From the NCBI RefSeq assembly GCF_039871655.1, contig NZ_JBDPLZ010000005.1:186001-250000 (forward strand): DNA of 64,000 bases, in the 5' to 3' direction. A program made the translations under genes and the position numbers. How positions within the stretch are numbered: position 1 is the first letter of the stretch; every line of letters starts with the position of its first letter. Under the pieces are notes generated by a model. The model saw nothing but the letters and a program-made list of their open reading frames with translations, was not told the origin of the DNA and made no database searches. This DNA is from Actinocorallia sp039871655. Its GTDB lineage: Bacteria; Actinomycetota; Actinomycetes; Streptosporangiales; Streptosporangiaceae. Shown here piece by piece: positions 44,895 to 54,500 of this stretch.

Positions 44895-45482
44895 ATGGAC
44901 GCTGAACTCGCGGAGCAGCCGTTCGACGAGGACGAGTCGCTGCTGCAGTACTTTCTGGCCTTGGAGACGCCGGAGGGCTTTCGCGCGGAGCTCGTGGAAG
45001 GGGAGATCGTCGTGTCGCCGCCTCCTGGCGGTTACCACGAGCACGCGTTGTCGCGGATCGTCAGGCAGATGGTGAAAGAGGCCGCCGTGCTCATGGACTT
45101 CTCGGGCAACAGGGGTGTTCGGCTGCGGCGGGACGGACTGCGCCCGAAGAACCATGTGATCCCCGACGCGGTGTTCGCTCCCGCTGAGATGGCTCTCTTC
45201 GCCAGCGACGAGTCGTGGATGGAACCAGAGGGGGTGGCGATGGTCGTCGAGGTGACCTCGTCCAACCCGGATCGGGACCGGACGGTGAAAAGACGCTGTT
45301 ACGCCCGGGCGGGTATCCCTCTCTACCTGCTGGTGGACCAGAGCGCTCGCACCGTGACGCTGTTCAACGACCCCGATGTGAAGAACAACGACTACCGCAC
45401 CAGCGTGCGGGAGGACTACGGGACGGCGATCGAGCTGCCCGAGCCGTTCGGGTTCAAGCTGGAGACTTCCGGCTTCTGCTGA
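44895..45482 (+). CDS. Uma2-family (DUF820) putative nuclease
   Basis: 195 residues from ATG 44895, with GAAGGGG upstream. Restriction-endonuclease-like fold: AELVEGEIVVSPPPGG, VIPDAVFAP (metal Asp) and VVEVTSSNPDRDRTVKRRCYARAGIPLYLLVDQ (Glu-x-Thr motif). Uma2 proteins are abundant in actinobacteria and cyanobacteria; their cellular role is not established. It is next to a broken family member and converges with the glycosyltransferase gene by 15 bases. Confidence 0.87.
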   Translation: MDAELAEQPFDEDESLLQYFLALETPEGFRAELVEGEIVVSPPPGGYHEHALSRIVRQMVKEAAVLMDFSGNRGVRLRRDGLRPKNHVIPDAVFAPAEMALFASDESWMEPEGVAMVVEVTSSNPDRDRTVKRRCYARAGIPLYLLVDQSARTVTLFNDPDVKNNDYRTSVREDYGTAIELPEPFGFKLETSGFC

Positions 45483-45497
45483 GATGTCTTGGGGCGA

Positions 45498-46748
45498 TCA
45501 GCGTTGGAGGAGGTCGAGGGCCTCGCAGGCTCGGGCGACGCCGTCTTCGGCGTTGAGGGAGCGGGAGAGCTCCCGGGCCCGGGAGCGGTGGGGGCCCTTG
45601 ACGGCGTCGCGGAGGCGGGTGGCCAGGGCGTCGACGGTCAGGGACGCGACCGGGAGGGGGGACGGGCCGGCGCCCAGGGCGTGGACGCGGTCGGCCCAGT
45701 AGGGCTGGTCGCCGAAGAAGGGGCAGACCAGCGACGGGACGCCGGCGCGCAGGCCCTCGGCGGTGGTGCCGGCACCGCCGTGGTGGACGACGGCGGCCAT
45801 GCGGGGGAAGAGCCGGCTGTAGGGGACGTCCTGGACGACGAACATGTCGTCCTCGGGTTCGATGGTGCTTCCCGGCTGGGGGGAGAGCACACCGCGCAGG
45901 CCCGCCATGCGCAGAGCCGAGCGGATCCGCTGGTCGGTGGCGGCCGGGTCCTTCGTCGCCATGCTGCCGAAGCCGACGTAGACGGGCGGGGGGCCGTCGT
46001 CCAGGAAGGCCGACAGGTCGGCGGGGGGCTCCCAGTGGGGCTGCTCCAGGAACCAGAAACCGGTCATGCGGACGTTGTCGGGCCAGTCGGAGGGGCGGTC
46101 GACCAGGGTGGGGCTGAAGGCGCACAGGACGGGTGCGCGGCGGGCGGCGGGGAGGGGTCCGCGGAGCGGGGAGAGCCGGGGGAGCTTCAGCTGCTCGGCG
46201 CGCCACGGGTTGATGAAGGGGCGGCAGAGCTGCCAGGTGATCCAGTCCAGGGCCTCGAAGCTCAGGCGGTTGGCGTAGGGGCCGAGCAGCCGGGCCCGGG
46301 GGAGGAACGGGTGGGGGAAGGCCCGGGTCGGGTGGGAGGGCTGGAAGTGCACGATGGCGTGCGGGATGCCGAGGTGCTCGCTCACGTGCTGGCCGAGGAA
46401 GCCCAGGGTGGGGGCGAGGAACAGATCGGCCCCGTCGGCGCCGGCCAGGACCTCCCGCAGGAGTCGCATCGCGAGGGGCCGTGCGATGCGCTGGATGCCG
46501 CGCAGGAACTTGACGGGGTTGCGCCCGCCGCTCAGCAGTTCCTGTCCCTCGGGCGAGTTCACGATCTGCGTGGGGTCCAGGGAGAGCGGGGCGAAGCCCA
46601 GCCCGGCCCCGGTGATCAGCTCCCGGTACTGCTCGCTGCTGATGAGGCGGACCTCGTCGCCCCGGTCGGCGAGGCCGCGGCCCAGGGCGACGCACGGCTG
46701 CAGGTCGCCCCGGGAGCCGGCCGCGAAGATCACTACTGTCCGGCCCAT
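45498..46748 (-). CDS. UGT-type glycosyltransferase (GT1, sterol glucosyltransferase-like)
   Basis: 416 residues, GT-B fold. The N-terminal IFAAGSRGDLQPCVALGRGL is the acceptor-side motif of sterol or macrolide glycosyltransferases. The donor-side motif is VVHHGGAGTTAEGLRAGVP followed by FFGDQPYWADRV. It transfers a sugar from UDP- or dTDP-sugar to a hydrophobic acceptor. It is downstream of the MFS gene (17-base gap) and opposite the PKS, so a lipid or polyketide acceptor from this cluster is plausible. Confidence 0.9.
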   Translation of the reverse strand: MGRTVVIFAAGSRGDLQPCVALGRGLADRGDEVRLISSEQYRELITGAGLGFAPLSLDPTQIVNSPEGQELLSGGRNPVKFLRGIQRIARPLAMRLLREVLAGADGADLFLAPTLGFLGQHVSEHLGIPHAIVHFQPSHPTRAFPHPFLPRARLLGPYANRLSFEALDWITWQLCRPFINPWRAEQLKLPRLSPLRGPLPAARRAPVLCAFSPTLVDRPSDWPDNVRMTGFWFLEQPHWEPPADLSAFLDDGPPPVYVGFGSMATKDPAATDQRIRSALRMAGLRGVLSPQPGSTIEPEDDMFVVQDVPYSRLFPRMAAVVHHGGAGTTAEGLRAGVPSLVCPFFGDQPYWADRVHALGAGPSPLPVASLTVDALATRLRDAVKGPHRSRARELSRSLNAEDGVARACEALDLLQR

Positions 46749-46765
46749 GTTCTGCCTTTCTCCGC

Positions 46766-48346
46766 CTACCGGGAGCCCGAGCGGGACGAGCCGCTCTCGG
46801 ACATCTCATAGGGGCTGTAGGGCGGTGGCGGCGGCCACGCGGACGGGATCTGGCTGCGCCGGTTGTTGCCCCACCAGTCGGGGATGACCGGGAACGAGCC
46901 GGAGGTGATGGACGGGGACTCGGGGGCCTTGGGCGTGGTGCCCGGCTCCTCTTCGGGGATGTCGCCGCGGCGCTGCAGGGTGAACAGGGTGATGATCGCG
47001 CCGGCCAGGACGAGGCCGCCGCCCACCATCAGCGCGGCGGACGAGCCCTGCTCCATCGCCTCGACCTCGCTGGAGCCCTGGGTGAGGGCATCGCGCTCCA
47101 ACGATTTCAGGACCGCGCCGAGCGCCACGATGCCCATCGCGGCGGAGATCTCGCGGCCGACGTTGAGGACGCCGCCCGCGACGCCGGTGCGCTCCTCGGG
47201 GACGGCCTTGATCAGGTAGAGGCCGAGCGGCATGGTCAGGGCGGAGCCCGCGCCGACCAGGGCGATGCCGGGGATGATGTCGACGAAGGTGTCGCCCTGG
47301 CGCAGCCGGGAGAAGGCGACGAGGCCGCAGGCCATGAGCACCATGCCGGCGGAGATCGGGACACGGGGGCCGAACTTGGCGGACAGCCAGAACCCGAGGG
47401 GGGTGAGCACGCCGATGATGACGGCGGGCGGGATGAAGGCGGTGCCGGCCTGGGAGGGGGTCCATTCGAGGACTTCCTGCATGAAGTTGCCGGAGTAGGT
47501 GATGACGCCGGAGAAGCCCATGCCCCAGAGGATCTGCCCGGCCAGGCCGCCGCTGAAGGCCTTGTTCCGGAAGAACTCCGTGGTGAGCATCGGGTTGGGC
47601 GCCCATTTCTCGACCAGGATGAACGAGCCGAGGGCCAGGGCGGCCAGCCCGAACACCGCCAGCACGCTGGGGTCCATGAAGCCGAGTTTGGGGTTGCCGC
47701 CGGAGTGGATGCCGTAGGTGAGGGCGAAGAGCAGAGTCGCGGAGGTGAGCACCGCGGGCAGGTCGACGCTCTCGGGGCTGTTGTCGCTCTGGCCGTCCAG
47801 CACGAACAGGCCGAGGACGGTGACGAACAGGCCGGGCACCACGTTGATCAGGAAGATCCAGTGCCAGCTGAAGGCGTCGATGATCAGGCCGCCGACGGTG
47901 GGGCCGAGGGCGGAGGCGATGGTCGCGGTGAGGATGTAGACCAGGTTGCCGACCGACTTCTGCTTGTCGGTCCTCTTGTTGATCACCATGACCAGGGTCG
48001 CGGGCAGCGCCAGCGCGGCCCCGGCGCCCTGGACCACCCGGAAGAGGATCAGGTGGGTGAGCTCCTGGGAGAGTCCCGCGCCCAGGGAGGAAAGGGTGAA
48101 GGTCGCCATGCCGATGGTGAAGATCCGGCGGCAGCCGTACACATCGACCAGACGTCCGCCCGCGATCATCAGGCAGGAGAACATCAGGATGTAGGAAGTG
48201 GTCACCCAGCTGACGGCCGCGATGTCCGTGTCGAAGTACTTGTACAGCGTCGTCAGCGCGATGTTGGTGACTGTGTTGTCGAGGGTGACCATGAACGCGC
48301 TGACGGCTACGACCGTCAGCGTCCACCCGTACCTGTCCCGTCCCAT
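46766..48346 (-). CDS. MFS drug/metabolite exporter, DHA2 (14-TM) type
   Basis: 526 residues with about 14 helices. Motif C-type and EmrB/QacA features are visible: TLDNTVTNIALTTL in helix 1, SYILMFSCLMIAGGRLVDVYG and GAGAALALPATLVMV. A Pro/Ser-rich tail of about 60 residues follows the last helix. It exports hydrophobic compounds with protons. It forms an operon with the glycosyltransferase and is divergent from the PKS by about 158 bases, so it may export a product or intermediate. Confidence 0.92.
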   Translation of the reverse strand: MGRDRYGWTLTVVAVSAFMVTLDNTVTNIALTTLYKYFDTDIAAVSWVTTSYILMFSCLMIAGGRLVDVYGCRRIFTIGMATFTLSSLGAGLSQELTHLILFRVVQGAGAALALPATLVMVINKRTDKQKSVGNLVYILTATIASALGPTVGGLIIDAFSWHWIFLINVVPGLFVTVLGLFVLDGQSDNSPESVDLPAVLTSATLLFALTYGIHSGGNPKLGFMDPSVLAVFGLAALALGSFILVEKWAPNPMLTTEFFRNKAFSGGLAGQILWGMGFSGVITYSGNFMQEVLEWTPSQAGTAFIPPAVIIGVLTPLGFWLSAKFGPRVPISAGMVLMACGLVAFSRLRQGDTFVDIIPGIALVGAGSALTMPLGLYLIKAVPEERTGVAGGVLNVGREISAAMGIVALGAVLKSLERDALTQGSSEVEAMEQGSSAALMVGGGLVLAGAIITLFTLQRRGDIPEEEPGTTPKAPESPSITSGSFPVIPDWWGNNRRSQIPSAWPPPPPYSPYEMSESGSSRSGSR

Positions 48347-48504
48347 TTAGCCCCAATCAAGTCATATTCCAGGGCCAAAGCTCTTGTCATCAAGGTGATA
48401 AGGAACACCTGGGATTCGTGGTCCGCGTGCGAAGAGGGATGCGGTCAAAACAGGACAAGGTGGTCCCTCTGCACTGACCCATGCCACCTTGGGGGATCCT
48501 CACC

Positions 48505-51500
48505 ATGCCGGAAACCAAAGGTTCCCGATCCCCGGAGTCGGGTAATCCGCAGCTCCAGGCGGAGATCCAGAATTTCCTCATTAGTGAGATAGCACATCGC
48601 GCCGGGCTGGTGCCCGGCGAGGTGGACGTGGACCAGCCCCTCGAGGAGTTCGGCCTGGCCTCCCGCGACGCCGTCGCCGTCGCCGGCGAACTCGAGGAAC
48701 TGCTCGGCCGCTCGCTGCCCGCCACGCTGGTCTGGGAGCACCCGACGATCAGCCGGATCGCCGCCGCGCTCAGCGGCGCGAACCCCCCGGAGGCCGCCGT
48801 GGCCGCCGCGCCGAAGGACGGGCCCTCCAGGGCGTCCGACGAGCCGGTCGCCGTGGTGGGCGTGGGCTGCCGCTTCCCCGGCGGGATCAACGGCCCCGAG
48901 GACTTCTGGCGCTTCCTGCTGGAGGAGGGCGACGCGATCGGCGAGGTCCCCGAAGGCCGCTGGGACGCCTTCGACGACGGCTCGCCGGAGATCGCCGACC
49001 TGCTCGACAAGGTCACCCGCAGGGGCGGCTTTCTGGACGACATCGCCGGCTTCGACGCGCAGTTCTTCGGCATCACCCCGCGCGAGGCCGCCGTCATGGA
49101 CCCCCAGCAGCGCCTGCTGCTGGAAGTGGCCTGGGAGTCGCTGGAGCACGCGGGGATCGCCCCCGCCCGGCTGCGCGGCACCCGGACCGGCGTGTTCGTC
49201 GGCGTCTCGGCCCCCGAGTACGCGGGCCTGACCGCCTCGGACCTGACCAAGCTGGAGGCGTTCACCGCCACCGGCGCGGCGCTGAGCATCGTCGCCAACC
49301 GCCTGTCGTACCTGCTCGACCTGCACGGTCCGTCCATGATCGTGGACACGGCCTGCTCCTCCTCCCTGGTCTCGACCCATCTGGCGGTCCAGTCACTGCG
49401 CAACGGTGACAGCGACGTGGCCCTCGCGGGCGGCGTCAACGTGCTGCTGTCGCCGACCATCACGATGACCTTCGACGCGGCGGACGCCACCGCCGCGGAC
49501 GGACACTGCAAAGCGTTCGACGCTTCGGCGGATGGGATGGTTCGCGCCGAAGGGTGTGGAGTCGTCGTCTTGAAGCGGCTTTCGGACGCCCGCCGCGACG
49601 GGGACCGCGTCCTGGCCGTCATCACGAAGACCGGCGTCAACTCCGACGGCCGGTCCAACGGCCTGGTCGCGCCGAACGCCGACGCCCAGAAGAGCCTCCT
49701 GCGCGACATGTACGCCGCCGACCGCCACCTCGACTACATCGAGGCCCACGGCACCGGCACGTTCCTGGGCGACCCCATCGAGGCCCGGGCGGTCGGCGAG
49801 GCCCTCGGCGGAGGCCGGACCGAGCCGCTGCTGCTCGGCTCGGTCAAGTCCAACCTCGGCCACATGGAGGCCGCCGCGGGCGTCACGGGGCTGATCAAGA
49901 CGGTGCTGTCGCTGTGGCACCGGACGATCCCCGCCTCCCTGCACTACACCTCGCCGAACCCGCACATCCCGTTCGACGAGCTGAACCTCCAGGTCGTCGC
50001 CGAGCGCAGGCCCTGGCCGTCCCATGAGGACAGGCCGCCCCGCGCGGGTGTGTCGGCCTTCGGGTTCGGTGGCACCAATGCCCACGTCACGCTGGAGGCC
50101 GTCGAGGAGACCGAGCGGACCGTCGAGGCCGCCCCGGTCCGGACGTTCCCGTTGTCGGACGTCGCCGCCGACCGCCTCCCGGCGTACGCCGAGGCCCTTC
50201 TCGCGGAGCTCGACGCGCGGGAGGCCGGCGACGGCGTGGACCCGCACGACCTGGCGGACACCGCCGCGACGCTCCGCCGCCGCGACCCGCGCGGACGCGC
50301 CCGCGCGGCGGTCGTCGCCCGCGACCTGGAAGGGCTCCGCTCCGGCCTGACGGCACTGGCCGGGGGCACTCCGCACCCGGCGGTCGTCACCGGCATGACG
50401 GTCGGTACCCCGGGCCGCCCGGTGTTCGTGTTCTCCGGTTACGGCGCGCAGCGTCCCGGCATGGCGCAGTCCCTGCTGGAGGAGGAGTCGGCGTTCGCCG
50501 AGGCGATCGACGACCTGGACGGGCTCTTCGTCGAGGAGGCCGACCTCGCCCTGTGGGACCTGCTGGAGAGCGGCCGGATGCCCGAGGGCCCGGCCGAGAT
50601 CATGCCGGTGCTCTTCGCGGTGCAGATCGGCCTGGCCCGGATGTGGCGCTCCTACGGGATCGAGCCCGCCGCGGTCGTCGGCCACTCGATGGGCGAGGTC
50701 GCCGCGGCGGTCGTCTCCGGGGCGCTCGGTCTCGCCGACGGTGTCAAGGTGATCGTCCGCCGGTCGCGGCTGATGACGGCGCTGGTCGGCGGAGGCGGCA
50801 TGGCCGTGCTCGGCTGCGGGCTGCCGGAGCTGGCCGACTACGACGGGCCCGAGGTGCACCCGGCGGTGTTGTCCTCACCCCGCCAGACCGTGGTGACCGG
50901 CGACAACGAGGCGATCGAGGCGGTGCTGGCCTGGGCGTCGGGGCGGGGATACCTGGCCCGCCAGGTCAAGGCCGAGGGCGCGGGCCACTCCCCGCAGGTC
51001 GAGCCGCTGCTGCCGGAACTGCGCGAGCTGCTCGCCGAGCTGAAGCCGAAGGCCGGCACGGTCCCGATGTACACCACCGCGCTGGAGGACCCGCGCAAGC
51101 TGCTGGACGGCTCGGTCCCGCTGGACGCCGAGTACTGGGCGGCGAACCTGCGCAACCCCGTCCGGCTCGCGGACGCCGTCACCGCCGCCGCGCAGGACGG
51201 CCACCGCACCTTCGTCGAGATCAACGCCCACCCGATCCTGTCGATGGCGGTCGGGGAGACCCTGGAGGGTTCCGGGGCGCTGATCACGCACACGCTGAAG
51301 CGCGCGCCGAAGGGCCAGGAGACCGACGACACGGTGACGTTCCACACCCGGCTCGCGACGCTGGCCGTGCACGGGCACCGGACGGTCACCGCCGCGGACG
51401 GCGCGATCATCGACCTGCCGCGGGCCCCGTGGCGGCACGAGCGGCACTGGATGGACGGCGCGCGCCGTGTGGCGGGGAGCGACGTCCACCCGCTGCTGGG

Positions 51501-54500
51501 CTCGCACGTCGAGCTGCCCGGTGAGGACCGCCACGCGTGGCAGGGCCGTCTCGCTTGGGACGGCGCTCTGCTGCCCGCCGCGGCCCTGGCCGAGATGGCC
51601 TTGGCTGCGGGCGCGGAGATCGGAGCCGACGCGGTCCGCGGGCTGGCGGTCCACCGGCTGGTGGCGCTGTCGGACGAGACGACCCTGAGCACCACGCTCT
51701 CCGAGGACGGGCATGTGGAGATCCACACCCGTACGCCGGCCGGGACGTGGGCGCGGGTCGCGTCCGCCGAGGCGGTCGAGGCCGCCGGGGAGCCCATGGC
51801 GGAGGCCGGCGCGGGTTCGGCCGTCGTGGAGGCGGCCGTGCGGGGCAGCCGCCACTACCGGCTGCACCCGGAGGTCTTCGACCGCTGCCTGAAGCTGTTG
51901 TCGGCCGAGGTCGGCGAGCCGGGGTGGCTGCCCGAGTCGATCGCCGAGCTGCGGGTCTTCGGCCCCACCCACCGGGGCGGGCGCTGCCGGGTGAACGTCG
52001 AGCACACCGAGCAGGGCGTGGTCGGCGAGGTCCTCCTCCACGACGAGGACGGCGCTCCGCTGCTCGCCGCGACCGGGGTCCTGCTGGCCCGGCCGGAGGA
52101 CGTGCCGGTGCCGCTGGCCGACAAGCTCGTCGAGAGCGTCTGGGCGCCCTCGGAGCTCGCGGAGGAGCCGCGGGACGGCGGCGAGCCGGAAGGCGTGCTG
52201 GTCGTCGACGACCTGGACTGGTCGGACACCGAGAAGGCCCTCAAGGCGCTGATCACCCCGGACGTGCGGCACGTCGTTCTCGTCCCGCCGGTGCGGGACG
52301 AGGCGCTGGTGCTGGCCGTGGCGGGCGCGGCGCGCGCCTTGTCGTCGCAGCGGCTGTGGCTGGTCACCCGGGGAGCGCAGCCGGTGCTGCCCGGCGAGGC
52401 CGGACGTCCGGCCCAGAGTTTCCTCACCGCGCTGGTCCGGGTGCTCGGCTTCGAGCAGCCCGGTCTGCGCACCACCCTGATCGACCTGCCCGCCGGGCTG
52501 GGCGGGCGGCTCGGCGCCGACGAGCTCGCCCTGGTGCGGCGCGAGATCGCGGCCGGGACCGCCGACACCGAGATCGCCTGGCGCGACGGCGTGCGCCACA
52601 CCAGCCGGCTGGCCGCCGCGCGCCTGCCCGAGGGCAAGCCGCGCAGGGCGGTCCGGCGCGGCGGCGCCTACATCATCACCGGCGGCTACGGCGGCATCGG
52701 CCTGGTCACCGCGCGCCTCCTGGCCGGGCGCGGCGCGGGCCGGATCGTCCTGTCCGGCCGCTCCGGCCCGTCCCCCGAGGCGGAGAAGGCCATCGCGAGG
52801 CTCCGCGAGTCCGGTGTGGACATCGGTGTGGTGCTCGGCGACATCGCGGCCGAGGGCGTCGCCGAACGGCTGGTCGAGGTCGCCCGCGAGGGCGGCCGGA
52901 AGTTGTGCGGCATCGTCCACGGCGCGGCCGGGATGGCCGACCGGCTGATCGCGGAGATCGGTCCCGAGGACCTCCACAGGGTGTGGACGCCGAAGGTCGT
53001 CGGCGCCTGGCGGCTGCACGAGGCGGCCCCCGACGACCTCGACTTCTTCGTCGTGCACTCCTCCGCCGCCGCCCTGCTCGGCTCCCCCGGCCAGGGCTCC
53101 TACGCGGCCGCCAACGCCGCGCTCGACGCGCTCGTCGCACACCGGCGGGCGCAGGGCCTGGCGGGCACCACCGTCAACTGGGGCACCTGGTCCCAGGTCG
53201 GCGGCGCGACCGACGTGAACGTCACGGTCATCGAGCCGATCTCGCCGGAGGAGGGCGCCGAGGCGCTGGAGGCGCTGCTGGCCTTCGACCGTCCGGCGAC
53301 CGGAGTGCTGCGGTTCGACGCCGCCAAGGCCGTCGAGCTGTTCCCCGAGATCAAGCAGATGCCCTTCTACGAGGCGCTCGTCGCCGCCGCGGGCACCGCC
53401 GCCGTCCAGGACGACTGGGCCGGTCCGGACGCGCTGCGCGGCATGCCCGCTGACGAGGCCCGCAAGGCGATCCGCGACCGGGTGATGCAGCGGGTGTCGT
53501 CCATCCTCGGCTTCGACGCCTCCCGGCTCGACCCGTCCGTCCCGCTCACCGAGCTGGGACTGGACTCGCTGGTCGCGGTCCGGATCAAGAGCGCGATCGA
53601 GCACGACCTCGGGCTGACCGTCCCGCCCTCGGTGCTGCTGCAGGGCGCGAGCGTCGACGTCTTCGAGGAGTGGGCCGCGGGAGAGCTCGGCATCGGCGGC
53701 ACCGCCGAGCACACGAAGGACGACAGCGGCTACGTGATGCCGCGCGACGCGGCCGAGCGCACGGCCGCCCGGCTCTTCGAGGAGCAGCTCGGCCTGGAGA
53801 GGGTCAGCGTCGCCGACGACTTCTTCGCCCTCGGCGGCCAGGAGCACCAGGCCGACCGGATCCACGCCGCTCTCGAAGCGGAGTTCGGCGTGAGGCTCGA
53901 CCGGATGGAGCTGTTCGCCGACCCGACGGCCGAAGGGGTCGCCGACGTCATCCGCGCAGTGGAAGAGGAGGCCGCGCGGCAGACGGTCAGACCCCTCCAG
54001 CCGCTCGGCGACGGGCGCCCGTTCTTCGCCGCGCACCCGGCCGGTGGCACCACCGGCTGCTACCGGCAGCTCGCGGAGCTGATCGGCACCGCCCAGCCGT
54101 TCTACGGCCTGGAGCGCTGGGAGGACGCGCCCAGCGTCGAGGAACGCGCGGCCCGGTATGTCGAGCACATCCTGGCCACCCAGCCGGAGGGCCCCTACCG
54201 GCTCGGCGGCTGGTCCTTCGGCGCCACCCTCGCCTACGAGACCGCGCAGCAGCTCAGCGCGGCCGGGCATGAGGTCGAGTTCGTGGCGCTGTTCGACGGC
54301 GGTGTCCCGCTGCCGACCGACGACGACGAGGACAACCTCGCCAAGCGGTTCGCAGGGTTCGCCGCCTATCTCACAGAGACGTACGGGATGGAGGTGAAGC
54401 TGGACTACGAAGAACTGGCGGGCAAGAGCGAGGACGAGATGTTCGCCCTCGTCGCCGAACGGACCGCACCCGTGATGGCCTCTCTGCCCCCGGCGGTTCT

